Shown piece by piece: positions 1 through 11,865 of a stretch of 64,000 nucleotides of DNA; position 1 is the first letter of the stretch, and every line of letters starts with the position of its first letter. This DNA comes from Fragum whitleyi (Eukaryota > Mollusca > Bivalvia > Cardiida > Cardiidae). The stretch spans positions 90,989,112-91,053,111 of the forward strand of contig OX411544.1 in assembly GCA_948146395.1 (NCBI GenBank). The letters run 5' to 3'. The notes under the pieces are model-generated. The model did no database searches. It saw only the letters and a list, made by a program, of their open reading frames with translations, and was not told the DNA's origin. Made by a program: the position numbers and the translations under genes.

Positions 1-58
1 ATAGGATGTGAAAGTTCAGTTAAAACTCGTGACCTTAAGGCACTTTCTACCAACTACA

Positions 59-128
59 TGGCTCAGCATGAAACAGTTGTAACTGCCTATAAACATATAG
101 GCAGTTACAACTGTTGCAGGCTGAGCCA
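59..128. repeat. Foldback MITE, family M1
   Basis: The ends TGGCTCAGC and GCTGAGCCA are inverted copies, and the inner arms ACAGTTGTAACTGCC and GGCAGTTACAACTGT make almost the whole 70 bp one hairpin. Further copies lie near 5245, 6300, 27899, 36382, 47680 and 51992. No coding capacity. This is a short non-autonomous element whose parent is not visible here. Confidence 0.85.
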
Positions 129-668
129 TCAAACTGATGTCAGTTCCCCAAAACAATATATAATGGCTTTCATTTATGTGTTTGAAACTGATTAATTGAT
201 TATCAAATTTCTTAGTCGATGATCACAATCGGAAGCCCAAACCAACTGATTATCGATTGTAATTGATTAATCTGGCCATCACTTCCCTAGATCCGCATAC
301 TCGTCCAAGCTGAGCTCCTTTAATCCACTGACCACTGTCCAGTATCTGTACTGAGCCTAAAGCTTTCACTGAAAAGGCTCATGTAAAAGAAATTACCCCC
401 TCTTTCTGAACCTCTGTTTTGTGAAAAATCTTGCAGTGATAACTAATGAACTAGATGACAATGTATTTGATGACATTATTTGATAGGAATAAAAATATGT
501 TTATTATAGTATTGTAAAATATAGACCCCCCCCCCCCCCCATTTTACTTATTAATTGCCAGGAGATTTTCCACAATAGACAGACTTGTAAATGCCCTTCC
601 ACATCAATTTATTTTGAGTCTTGTCCACATATAGAAAGAGATATTTCAAAAATAGCATTTGATTTCAG
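129..668. other. Intron sequence upstream of the first visible exon
   Basis: AT-rich sequence with a poly(C) run near 527-540. No reading frame with splice support was found. It ends in the acceptor TTTCAG at 663-668. Confidence 0.5.
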
Positions 669-899
669 AAGCAGACCCAGAGGTTATGGAGACAGAAGGG
701 ACCCTTATGCCAGAGATCCTTATGATGATTACTACAGAGATAGATATCCCCCTCCACCCCCTCCCATGGATAGATACAGACCCTATGGGGACCCCTATGA
801 CAGACGGCCCCCAGCCAGGGACCCTTATTATAGAGACAGAGATCCCTATGCCAGGCCTCCCCCAGATTATTACAGATCTGCCAGGCCAGCACCACCTGA
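669..899 (+). CDS. Internal exon, Arg/Asp/Tyr/Pro-rich protein (possible lark/RBM4-type RNA-binding protein)
   Basis: The exon follows TTTCAG and ends at the strong donor GTAAGT (900-905). The open frame enters in phase 2 and gives 76 residues of low-complexity sequence rich in Arg, Asp, Tyr and Pro, with repeated DPYxRD-like words, a run of six prolines and RPPPDYYR. Such tails are typical of metazoan RNA-binding proteins; the best match from memory is the C-terminal tail of lark/RBM4, but no RRM lies in the window, so the family is an inference. It joins in phase (GA|A) to the 33-nt exon at 25094. The longer frame in the track over this stretch is in another phase and is not the coding frame. 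Other RGG/RDY-rich splicing factors remain possible. Confidence 0.8.
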
Positions 900-905
900 G
901 TAAGT

Positions 906-1154
906 TTAACTCTTCTCATGCTGAATAAATTTTGGCTAAAAATTTTCATCAAAATCAAAGGGCAAAAAGCACTGAAAGTACCAACTGTGGGTAATTTTTT
1001 TTTTTGAAAAAATAAATCTATTGACAATTCTGGTTTGAAAGTGAGAAACAGGTGGTATAGACTAACATCAGGCTGCACATAATGTGCAGGCTGATGTTTG
1101 TCTTTAGCTCCTGACAAAGCAGGAATATTCCGGGTTCAGCATGACAAGGGTTTA
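906..1154. mobile_element. piggyBac-like MITE (family M4) abutting a splice donor
   Basis: It begins with TTAA and an arm reading TCATGCTGAA, and ends with TTCAGCATGACAAGGG followed by TTTA, a worn TTAA. TTAA duplications next to inverted ends are the piggyBac hallmark. A second copy lies at 32270-32533 with the same ends and similar internal sequence. There is no transposase. The left TTAA starts directly after the six-base donor of the exon at 669-899. Confidence 0.75.
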
Positions 1155-1878
1155 GATAAAGTTTTGTGCCCAGGTTTGATAAGATTGGATGCATATTGTT
1201 TATCTTTTGTCCATCTGTCTTGTCAGTCAGCAATACTTATTCAAAATTCCTCAACATTGGCAATGCTTCCAGTTTATTCATGATTCAGTACTCATATTTG
1301 GCATGATTATAGATCTCATCATACCCATCTGCATATACCATAGTCAAGGTCATATGACAAGGTCAAGGACATCTGTCAAGGTCATTTGACAAGGTCAAGG
1401 TCATATATCTAGGTCAAAGTTTTGAATACAATAATAGTATACAAATACATCTTGTTACTCTTGGCTTTACAAAAAAAGAGTAAAGCTAAAAACATCTATG
1501 GGCTTTAGCCTTACTTCATATAAACCTTTGTACTAGTTTTGTTGGTGGAGATTATTGGAACTTTGTGAATAACTTTTCCAGAGGAACCGGACATCCTTTG
1601 TCAAGAATTATATTAAAGGGGGTTTACTCCATTTTGGTGAGAAAGTCGTGGTGAATTTTTCGATTGGTGGTTAACCTTTGTAAACTGCTTAGATATTGGT
1701 GTTCATTCTTTTCCGACTAGTTTGGGTCGAATATTTTCGACCAAACAGTGTGTTTTTACGAAAAATATACCGGACTATTTTATCCGTTTTACTGTTCAAC
1801 CTGGGAAATCCCCACAATCATGACGCGCATAAATACACGCAAGATGCTGCCAAAATTAAATCGGGTAGTAAATCGAAA
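1155..1878. other. Intronic stretch, possible upstream region of the nested plus-strand gene
   Basis: Contains short GGTCAAGGTCAT-like repeats near 1345-1415. From about 1690 an open frame runs into the ATG at 1879, and the DNA is less AT-rich with several CG dinucleotides. That could suit a 5' UTR or promoter, but no TATA box or other motif is clear. Confidence 0.3.
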
Positions 1879-1910
1879 ATGGCGACGCTGGACAAGGAAA
1901 TGCTGAAATC
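1879..1910 (+). CDS. Possible first coding exon of nested gene
   Basis: The ATG lies in AAAATGG and reads MATLDKEMLK plus two bases before a strong donor GTAAGT at 1911. It leaves in phase 2, while the next recognisable exon (3079) must be entered in phase 0. Either a small exon between them was missed, or the two belong to different transcripts. Direct joining to 3079 gives a stop after 29 residues. The upstream frame is open but lacks good start context. No family recognised. Confidence 0.45.
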
Positions 1911-3078
1911 GTAAGTATTTCTCAGTGTAGTGAATTATTTCTCCACACCATCTGGTTCATTTAATGCATAGAAGAAGCAGCCGGAAATTTATTATAACAA
2001 AATGGATTTCTTGGGCGAATGAAAATGCTATTTAGCTGACAATTCAAGCTTTCGCCGATTTTAGTACTCCAGGGGGCATCTCAAAAAAGACGAATGCGGT
2101 TATTGAAAATCTTCAATTATAAAATCACCTCTTTTACACTGCTGTAACTTAGGTTGTCCATTGAATGAAATATAATGTGCCTTACATTACAAGCTGAAAA
2201 TGGGGAAAAAGTATATTTTGAATTTAGTTAACAATCGCGTTTCTGTAGAATTGTGGCTTTCCTTGCAACCCCTTTTCAAAGATAATCCACGAGAAAATTA
2301 TGTATAAGTCGAAACGAAAGAATTTCGTGGGTCAACTTTAGAAAAATCAATACAGCCAACTCCAAACACTCCCTCTTGGGCTTCTCGAAATTTCAACATA
2401 ATCCAACCGTCAACCTGTGAAAAACTCTGCCCGTCAACTTAGTACAGATTTCTGTCCTCGGAATGCGATGCTATTTTTGGACTGGTCGCATATATGTAAC
2501 GTTCAAAATTGAGACTACCCGTCAACTCGGCCTGTTTATACATCATATAGGTCCATGTATATCAATGCAATGTAAATATTTTTGGGACCTTATGTGCTTT
2601 TTGAATACTAAATAAATATTAATAAATTAATAATCACTCGTTAAAAACGTTTTTAATAATAATAATCTTATTTTACTATTACATGGCATTTGTGTAAGTC
2701 TGGGATAAAATAGATATAATTTAAAAATACTTAATTCACCATTTATTCAAATTCATTTTTCAAATTACTTTTTTCTAAGCAATAAAGAAGATGACAAGTT
2801 ATATGTGTATTAAATATGAAGATCATAGGTTTTAGTCACCAATTGTGAATTCTGCTTATATATCCGTTTACTAGGTTAAACACTATATAAGTTGTATACA
2901 GGCCGAGCTCCGCGAGTTTTTACACAGGCGGAGTTTTACGCGGGCTGAGTCGACAGGACATCTTTATTCCTGGTATTTCTTCTACCAATACATGTACTAC
3001 TTAAACATCCTTCCGGATCCTTCTAGCTGCTTATCCCATCATTAAGGTTAACTTTCATCAATCTATAATTGGTTTCAG

Positions 3079-3183
3079 AAATGTATCAGGAAGAATGAGT
3101 GTCTGCTATACAGGATTGGACTCAAAACCCCACTGATTGGATGTCTGATGCACCATGACAGTGGCTATAACAATTTATATAGT
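3079..3183 (+). CDS. Internal exon of unrecognised small nested gene
   Basis: It lies between the acceptor GGTTTCAG and the donor GTAAGT at 3184. The phase-0 frame is open for exactly 35 codons, starts KCIRKNECLLYRIG and includes LIGCLMHHDSGYNN; the other two frames hit stops. It leaves in phase 0, matching the terminal exon at 4659. The composition looks like a folded globular domain rather than repeat. Function not recognised. Confidence 0.7.
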
Positions 3184-3439
3184 GTAAGTGCGGACTTGTA
3201 AGTGTTTGATTTATGTAATTGAGGGTTGCTCTTTCCAAGCCCTGGAAAAAGGGTCTGAAATGATTGAATATTCATTGTTATGAATATGATGTAATTTTTC
3301 TTTTTTTCTGCATATTTATATAAATGATGAATCATAAAAAACACAGTATATTACCAAAGGTCTATTCAAGATGCCAAGCCTGTCAAGCTCGATTGGATAT
3401 ATGGGTGATCACAAGATGCCAAGCCTAACTCAGCCTAAT

Positions 3440-3720
3440 TTCATTGGACCCAATACAAGTGTCATTTATCTCCCACCAATGAGCATATGATAAATGGTAT
3501 GTCTCAGTGGGATGAGCAGCTGTTGGCTGGATGAAATGTGATGGCAGCTCAAAACTCCCAAAATGTCACTTTTGTGAGCCGATTTGGAATATTGTCCTGG
3601 TATGAGAAACAACTGAAAGCCATGGATGGGCGAGCCATTTTTGAAACTCAACTGCAAGAATGTTGAAAATGTCATTAAACCTTTAATCAATCTATGATAG
3701 AATTTTTCATTCAGATTAGG
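3440..3720 (+). repeat. Degenerate SINE fragment (family S1)
   Basis: Carries body words of the tRNA-derived SINE seen whole at 38003: CTCCCACCAATGAG, a GGGATGAGCAGC-like block and a GATGGCAGCTC-like block. The tRNA head is not clear. A second worn piece in reverse orientation lies near 2965-3050 and another near 3778-3850. Confidence 0.5.
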
Positions 3721-4658
3721 TTTTATGCTCCTTTAAACAAAATTGGCCATCTAATGGCAGCACTTTTTAAAACAATGTATTCCTGGTATATTTGCATTGT
3801 ACTACTATGACAACCATTACTAGCCTCAAGCTGCTATCCCACATCTATAGGTTTTCAAGTAACGCACATGGATGGGGGACCAACATTGAAAAAGGATATA
3901 TACTACTGGAGGGTATCAATCTATGCCCAATGAATTCAGATTGGGAGTCTAGTTTGCAAGCAAAAACGCTATGTCGGTAGCAATATTACAAAAGATTTTG
4001 GTGCTGAGACACATTTGGCCAGCAGTCATAATTATGACAAGATCGAGGTCATCTAACAAGATAAAAATATATTTTAGCAAAATCTTAAATAATTTGCATT
4101 TAGATAAATACCCTTGATATGCATCTGAAGAAAACAGGGAAGAGGTCAGCTGACCAGGTCATCAATCAAAGCTGAATTATTGGAAATATGCAGTTTTTGT
4201 GGCCTCTTTGCTGATTATAGCTTTTTTATGCCCCCCCCCCCCCCCCCCCCTTCCACCCTTCTAAAAACAGGACATATATTGCTTTGCACTTGTCGTTCGG
4301 TCTGTCCGTAGACAGTTTTTGTCCTGAGTATATCCCAAAAAGTATGCAAGCTGGTATTGTGAAATTTCATAGGTGGATAGATTTCGTTAAGGATTTGAGA
4401 ATTCTTGATGAGTGATTTTTCTCCATCAATCAGGGATCATTTTTGTGCAAGATCTGTGCAAATTCTCTAATTTTTCCGCCAGAAATCTCATTCAAATTGG
4501 CTAAATGAGGGAAAAATGTCACAGCAAAATGTATTTTAATGAAGGATTTGTTTCACATTGCCATTGAAAACTCAGTATTTCTCAAAAGTTCAACTGAATG
4601 AGATTTTTCTATTCATACTAGGACATCAAAATAAATAAATATTTTTTTTTTATTTCAG

Positions 4659-4769
4659 GAGCTTGGGTTTGTGGTTACAGAACCCCTGACATTAAGTTCT
4701 CAACTAACCTCCAGAACTGTTGTGTATGTTGTTAACGCAGAGACTGTTGACATCACGAACAATCCATAA
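4659..4769 (+). CDS. Terminal exon of unrecognised small nested gene
   Basis: A long pyrimidine tract and TTTCAG (4653-4658) precede an open phase-0 frame of 36 residues, starting ELGFVVTEPLTLSSQ and ending DITNNP, then TAA at 4767-4769. Joined to 3079-3183 it gives a continuous 71-residue C-terminal segment with no gap in phase. It contains a hydrophobic beta-like stretch, TVVYVV. The gene lies wholly inside the 24-kb intron of the gene with exons 669-899 and 25094-25126, on the same strand, so it needs its own promoter and poly(A) site. No clear AATAAA was found just downstream. Confidence 0.75.
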   Translation, partial: ELGFVVTEPLTLSSQLTSRTVVYVVNAETVDITNNP

Positions 4770-5742
4770 GGCATGCAGCTTCTAGACAATATACTTTATG
4801 GATTTTCGGAAGATGAGAAGACAGAAGGATAGTCCCAATGTGATGTTTGATAAAGAACTTATTCACTAAACTATGTGGTGCTTTGAGAGTTTTCATACCA
4901 CCAATCCACAAATACATACTTAATTTAATGAATTTCAAAAAGCACTTTGACCTTGAAATCCAATTTAGTCTGCAATTGTGATTTGATCAAAGATTCCCTT
5001 GTCCTTGGACAAGATCCAAAGGAATATCTACTTGTCCACTGACAAAAAGTTCAAGTGGGACAAGTCGAGCACATGAGTTCTACACTCCAGAAGAATTATC
5101 TCCAACAGTTCCCTTTTACAGTGATTTTGAAATATTCAGGTCTACTTGTCCATGGAGAAGTGACATTCACAAACCGACTCCACTTACTTGTCTTTTTTCT
5201 TCATTATCTAATTATCCTTTAATCACATTTACCGCATACAGTTTGCTGGTTCAGCGCAAAACAATTGTAACTACCTATAAACATATAGGCAGTAACAGTT
5301 ACAACTGTTTTGCACTGAACCAGCTAGTTTCTTTTCTCGTAACTCTGAAAATATCGTCGGAAAGAAAATTGAACACGTGCTTTCTTTCCCAACAATTCAT
5401 CATATTCTATAGGACACTAAATCTATGTACTGAATTAATTACTTTATATTGAATTAGATATTTAAAAAGTCATCTGCAAACCATTTCAGTTCTGACTGTC
5501 TATTAATTCTGAGACTTCACTGGTCCAGATTAAAATCAGCACGTCTGTGCTGCTTAGTGGACATCTCTGGCAGCTTTTTTCAGAACCACTCTTGTTATAA
5601 TGTAAGCCTGTGGGAGTATTATCAAATATTCTGTGCTGTAATTGACCTGGCAGTGACAAATTGACATATTTACTTGTTTGTTACTTGTATTTTATCGATT
5701 TTTGCAAGCTAACCTGAGCACATCGTACTCAAGGTGAGTTTT
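4770..5742. other. Intronic sequence with one M1 hairpin
   Basis: A foldback MITE of family M1 lies at 5245-5324, with ends GCTGGTTCAG and CTGAACCAGC. The rest is AT-rich and shows no exon with paired splice sites. Confidence 0.5.
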
Positions 5743-6885
5743 TATGCCCCCGATAGGGAGGCATCATAAATTTGACTTGTCCGTCCGTCCGTCCGTCTCT
5801 CCGTCCGTCTGTCTGTCCGTCCGTCCGTCTGTCCGTCCGTCCGTCATTCCGTCCGAAAACTTTAACATTGGCCATAACTTCTAAATCAAAGCGGTGTCGG
5901 GGGCATTGTCATCTTACAGTGACAGCTCTTGTTGTGATCATTGAATGTCCATCGTCTGTAATTTGTTGTCAACAATTTTAGTGTTTACACTCTAGAGGCC
6001 ACAAATATTATCCCATCTTCATGAAACTTGGTCAGAATATTGGTCATATCACAAGGATGAACCCTATTGAAAATGGGATGGATCCATGCCATATCAAGGG
6101 AAAAAGGGCCTTAATGACAATTTTCATGTTTACGTTTTAGAGGCCACAAATATGACCCAATCTAAATGAAACTTGGTCAGAATGTTGGTCAGGTCAAAAG
6201 GATAAACCCATTTGAAATTGGGGAGGATTAACGCAAAATCACAGGAAAAGGGGCCTTAATGATAATTTTCTTGTTTACACTCTAGAGGCCAAAAATCGAT
6301 GGTTCAGCGCAAAACAGTTGTAACTTTCTTTATGTTTAAAGGGAGTTACAACTGTTTCATGCTGAACCATTGAAAATAATCCAATCTTCATGAAACTTGG
6401 TAAGATTGTTGGTCAGGTCACAAGGATATTATGGATATACCCTAATGAATATCCATGCCATATCATGGCCACAAAAATGGCCTGAATCTTCATGAAACTT
6501 GGTCAGAATGTTGATCAGATCTTCAACTGAATTGAAAATGGGAAGGATCCATGCTATATCATGGGAAAATGGGTCTTATTGACAATTTTCCTGTTTACCC
6601 TCTAGAGGCTACAAATATGGCCCAATCTTCATGAAACTTGGTCAGGTCAAATGGATTAACCCTTTTGAAAATGGGATTGATCTGTGCCATATCACAGGAA
6701 AAGAGGTCTCAATGATAATTTTATTGTTACAACTAGAGGCCACAATTTAGGCCCAAACTTCATGAAACTTGGTTTTATGTAGAAATTATCTTCTTTATGA
6801 CATCTTTCTATTTTATTGATGTGATGATCAAGGGTCAAAGAGACTCATTTGAGTGATCTAGGACCGTTCATGGTCCTCTTGTTTG
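5743..6885. repeat. Tandem-unit interspersed element with GTCC microsatellite
   Basis: Starts near TATGCCCCCGATAGGGAGG and ends near GGACCGTTCATGGTCC. It opens with a (GTCC)n tract at about 5778-5855, then about six degenerate units of 110-150 bp built on TTCATGAAACTTGGTCAGAA and CTCTAGAGGCCAC. An M1 hairpin has inserted at 6300-6369. Frames here are non-coding. Confidence 0.7.
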
Positions 6886-7262
6886 TTTTGAATGGGTTTT
6901 TACGCTGCTTACAACAATCTTATAGTAATATTGTGGCGACAGGAGCACCTAACAATGGATTCCTGTTATTTCTCACAACTGTACTACTACTATCACATCC
7001 TTCCTAGCCTCTGGCTGCTATCCCACATAGATATACCCTTAAGTTGAAGACAAACTAAAAGGATCAATGTGCATAGCAAAAGAGATCACATTCCATTGTC
7101 GGGTAGCGATACCCCATAACTTAAACTCTCTCGATTCTGCTTCCTAGATGATTCACCAATACTTTCGACAAATGTGTGGGCCAATGAAAGAACCAGAATC
7201 AATAGCCGAACTCAGGACTTAAGGTTAAGCTGTGTCCGCTCTCCGTGTAGGCCACGGACACC
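6886..7262 (-). repeat. Worn tRNA-derived SINE (family S1)
   Basis: Minus-strand copy. Its 3' end reads as TTGAATGGGTTTTTACGC on the plus strand, followed by the conserved AATGGATTCCTG block and a CTGCTATCCCACAT block. The tRNA-like head is divergent, with a GAGTTCGGCT-like B box near 7200-7215. Confidence 0.6.
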
Positions 7263-7395
7263 ACACTGGGTTTTGATACTTGATGGCAATATAGATCATT
7301 TTGACATCAAGGCCCCCACCATTAGGTGCTTGATCCCATGTGAGGAAAAGCAAATAACTGAAAAACTGTTGCAAGCAATGTCAGGTCCATTGAAA

Positions 7396-7418
7396 TAAAA
7401 AAAAAAAAAAAAAAAAAA
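7396..7418. repeat. Poly(A) tract
   Basis: A run of about 23 adenines. It could be an old retroposon tail, but nothing recognisable precedes it. Confidence 0.8.
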
Positions 7419-8375
7419 GAATAAAGACTGTTTACAACCTACCACTTTTTATGTTCAATGTTATAATTGTTCATTATATGCAGCAACTGAATAATTAACA
7501 GTTGTCAAATAGAAAAATAAAATCTAGAGGATGATGTTTTTGTTATTCTAATCCATCCATTTGTTTCAATTACAAACTAAAAATCAAATAGCATTGACAG
7601 GAAGGAGAATTAAGGATGTGTTCCTCATGGGCCAGATCCCAGCTGTTAATGAAAGGTTGATTAAACACAAATGCCCCTCAAAAGGCAATATTTAGAACCT
7701 TGACTTAGTCAGATGACCTTGACCTCTAAAAATATGTAACTGATAAAGGAACATGAATGCCTAATTGAAGAATTGTAAGCTCAATAGTGTTTCAGGTATA
7801 GGACAATATTCAGTTTGCAGGTCAAGTTTTTGCAGAGAGAGACAGACAGTCAGTAGGGAAAAGGTCAAGTCATGTTACAAGGTCAAGGTCAACATTTTGA
7901 AGAAAAAAATGCTGTAAAGGGGGATTTGTGTTTAACACAATCTTGTTTTTTCTTATTTAGTTCACTTACAAAAAAAACAAAAAAAACCACATTTAATATT
8001 ATGGGATTACTGAAATGACCCACTTGGCAATATTCATCTGTTCAAGGGAATGAAAATGCCAACTTTGTATGTAAAAATCTGCCATCTAAAAGAAAACTAA
8101 TGCCAATGCTATTTCTTTTTATAATAAATTAATTATACTGCAACTTAACATTTGCATTTGTTTGCTTTTTTCACGTTTAAGATCCATTGGCCTAAAGGCC
8201 ACTGGGTCTGATTTCATGGTTAAGTGCCCATCATCCATTAGTTTACACTTACTTTAGAAATATCCTGGACCAAAACTGTGAAATGAATTCAGGTAATACT
8301 AGGTATAAACTATCAAAACCATTCTTCAGAAACTAACTAATAAATCTAAAACCAAATTCACTGGAATGAATTTTA

Positions 8376-10295
8376 GCTCCACTGGCCGAAGGCCAGCGGC
8401 TATTGTCATGGCAGATTGTGAGTTCGTCTGTCCCTCGGTCAGTTTGTTAACTCTTTTTTAAATATCTTCTCCTCCCAAACCAATGAGCGGATCTTAACGA
8501 AACTTGGTAGAAATGATCCTTGGGTGACCATCTTCTTAAATTGTTCAAAAAATTTTGATTGACCCCAAAATATGGGCGTGGCAGTGCGAGCATTTTTCAC
8601 TTTGAAATCTTTTAAAATCTTCTCCTCCCAAACCATTGGGCCAATCTAAATGAACTTTTGCATGGATGTTCTTTCGGTGAGCCTTTACTTAAATTGTTCA
8701 AGAAATTTTGATTAACCAAAAAAATTGGGTGAGGGTGGTGCTTAATTTGAGCCCGTAATCTTTGATCGACATCTCCTGAACCACTGGTCCAATTTCAATG
8801 AAACTTTACTAGAATGTTCCTTGGGTGACTCTTTGAAGAACATCTCCTTCTGAACCTCATATTTTAATTAGATGGGTAATGGGCAGCAGGTGCATTGTGA
8901 TTGAGTATTTTGGTGCAATGTGGACCAGAACCAGTTAATTATTAAACAAGAGCACCGCCTACAGGTGCCTACGCTCGGCTGTCGAGTGCTGGATGGTTGG
9001 GAAAAATCTAAGTCAAATAAGGGGCATAATTTGCACAAAATGCATTTAGAGTTATCCCCCTTGATAGTATGGATTGCTCATTTGATGGTGAACATGTGTG
9101 CCAAGTTTCAAGTGAATGCCTTCAATAGAACCAGAGATATAACAAAATGTCAAAGTTTTCGCATGACGACGACACGGAGGCTGAAGCAATACCTCGGGTT
9201 TTCTCCGAAAACAGCCGAGCTAAATATAGGTCTTCAGAGAGATTTCGGAGTGTTTATGTATGCATTTAAAGTAAGCTTCATTTAAAGAAAGTCTGAAAAT
9301 GTTAAAAGTCAGTAGAGCATACAGGCCCTCTTGTTGACATATCACATTGCTATAGATATTGGATGAAACACATAAATTCTACTGGTGTGTGGAGTATTCT
9401 TACTTTACCTGTGTGTGTCTACTATTCTTACAATACCCAGTACATGCTAAAGTTTTAAGAAACAAAGTATGTTGGTCATGATTTGCTAATTGGAGGAAAA
9501 GCTCAAGCCTAGGTCTAGGCCAATCAAATTTTTGCAGACAATTTTTAAAAAGGGTCACCAAAGGAATATTCTGGTAAAGTTTTATTGAAATCAGCCTTGT
9601 GGTTAAGAAGAAAATGTCGTTCAAGGATTTCGGACTCAAAATAAGCCCTACACTGCCACGCCCATATTAATGGAGCAATGAAAATTTCACAAACAATTTT
9701 GAAAAGGGTCACCCAAGGAATATTCTGGTACAGTTTCATTGAAATCGGCCAAGTGGTTCAGGAGGAGATGTTGTTCAAGGATTTTGGGCTCAAAATAAGC
9801 CCCCGCCCTACCACGCCCATATTTATAGGTCAATGAAAATTTCACAAACAATTTTGAAAGGGGTCACCCAAGGAACATTCTGGTAAAGTTTCATTGAAAT
9901 TGGCCCAGTGGTTCAGGAGGAGATGTCGTTCAAAGATTTCGAGCTCGAAATAAGCCCCGCCCCGCCCTGCCCTGCCTGTACTTATGGGCCAATCAAAATT
10001 TTCGAACAATTTTTGAAAAGGGTCACCCAAGAAACGTTCTGGTAAAGTTTCATTGAAATCAGTCCATTGGTTCAGGAGATGTTGTTCAAAGATTTCAAAG
10101 TGAAAAAAATGCCACATCCTGCCATGCCCATATTTATTGGCCAATCAGAATTTCGCGAACAATTTTCAAAGAGGGTCACCCAAGGAACATTCTGGAAGAA
10201 GAAGAAGTTAATCTAAATTGTTGACAAGGGATGACGGACTCAGGGTGGCCCTTATAGCTCCCCTTGAGCATGGTGTGCTCAGGTGAGCTAAAAAT
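8376..10295. repeat. Composite tandem-unit element
   Basis: Opens with TAGCTCCACTGGCCGAAGG and closes with CTCAGGTGAGCT. Units of about 150-170 bp centre on GGTCACCCAAGGAA and ATTGGTTCAGGAGGAGATG, first in one orientation (8440-8860) and then inverted (9540-10200). A different repeat, ACAAGAGCACCGCCTACAGG, occupies about 8945-9330. Reading frames here are artefacts of unit length. Confidence 0.7.
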
Positions 10296-11860
10296 TTGTA
10301 CATCTCTGATACTGACTGAAATCTGAATCAAATCACTCAAAAACTTGGAGAGAAGTTAAGCAGACAATATTTTTAGATTCACTGTATTTGTAGAAAATCC
10401 AAGGCAATGCTATATAGCATTAGCCTGGGTCCTCTTGGGTATTGCCAAACAAAATTTTGATATTTCTTGTATAGGTAAAGGCATTCAATTGAAACTTGGC
10501 CCCATGTTCAACATCAAAACAACATACTGTACTATCATGGAGGTAACTCTGGATACATTTTGTGCCAAATGTGTCCCTTTTTACTACTTAGGAAATACAA
10601 ATGAAATCTGTCCATTATTTCTTGAAATATTTGCTGTAAGTTGGCTACAGAAATAAAGGCAGACTTTAAAAAAAGGCCAATTTTCTGTCTTATTTCAATG
10701 GACTGTCACTAAAACAGGATATGCACATGTCTGACCTATTAGCTGATCCTGATCAAAATAATATGTGAAGTTTAAATCAGATAAGATTAGAAGTAACGGT
10801 GCTCCTGTCAGCGTTTGTGATCCCACTATGTATGTCTGATGTCTATCAGGCGTCTATCATCCATCAATAATAATCTCCTTAACCTCTTGTCTGAGGCAAA
10901 TTTTTACAAATTTTTGCGGGAATGAGGTCTCCATTCAGAATTTCTAAAGAAACTTTAAAAAGTGAGCAACTGGTTGTAATTGCAGCTGATTATAAATTTT
11001 TAAACAAAGTTTTTCTTTTGGAACAGGACCCCTACAAACTTATAATTTCAAAGTGCTTTGGTGAGCTAAAAATGATAGTCATCCACAGTTGAAACAAAAG
11101 AGTAGGTATAGCATATTTGTCAATTAAAAGTAGATATATTTAAGGCAAAGCATTCTCTCAAGTCAGTCAATGTGAAGGTGATGGAAATTTCATATTTGCA
11201 AAAGTAATATTCAAATTAGAAATCAAACAACTGTAGGTTATGAAAGACACCAGCATTCAGAAGCATTCATAGGATTTATAACTTGTTCAAAATTGAAACC
11301 TTCTTGCAAGCAATAAGGAGTGAATTTTTATATGCATGTGTACCTGTAAATAGTTTGTACAGTAATCCAAGAGGCCCAATAGGGCCTATGAAGCTTCTTT
11401 GTCTATCAGCCCTGCGTTCAGGATGAAAACATTAGCAAAGCGCTTTTGAAATGATACCCAGCTCTTCACGTATGTGCATGTGCAGAGCCAGGTATCATCT
11501 CTAAGTACTTGCGAAAAGTTTTTACATCCTGAACACAGGGCGGGTATTTCCTGATTTAATGTGATATTTCAGAAATTTAATTCTTACTTGTCCTGTCCAG
11601 ATACACCCAAATTTGGAATTTAATCAAAATTTCACAAACAAATTTTGAATGGCCACCCAAGGAACATTCCTGCCAAGTTTGCTTGAAATCTGTCCATTGG
11701 TTACTGAGAAGATGGGGAATAATTAAACAAGAGCGCATTCACATTTGCCTGATTGTTGAAGAGAAGATGTTATTTCAAGAATTTAAAGTTGTAATAGACC
11801 CTGTCTCTCATTTATTACTGAGGAGACTCAAAATAAGCCCCGCCCTGCCACAAGACTAAA
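10296..11860. other. Intronic DNA without recognised features
   Basis: AT-rich sequence with scattered worn fragments of the surrounding array families (for example 11600-11720). No paired splice sites around an open frame were found. Confidence 0.4.
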
Positions 11861-11865
11861 ACAAG

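Noticed and set aside
5772..5981. Frame with a VRPSVCPSVRLSVRPS pattern
   Set aside because: Translation of the (GTCC)n microsatellite.
8920..9285. 121-codon plus-strand open frame
   Set aside because: It coincides with the ACAAGAG-type dispersed repeat present in several other places with broken frames.
9842..10144. 100-codon minus-strand frame with repeated words
   Set aside because: The repetition is that of the tandem DNA units; copies elsewhere are not open.
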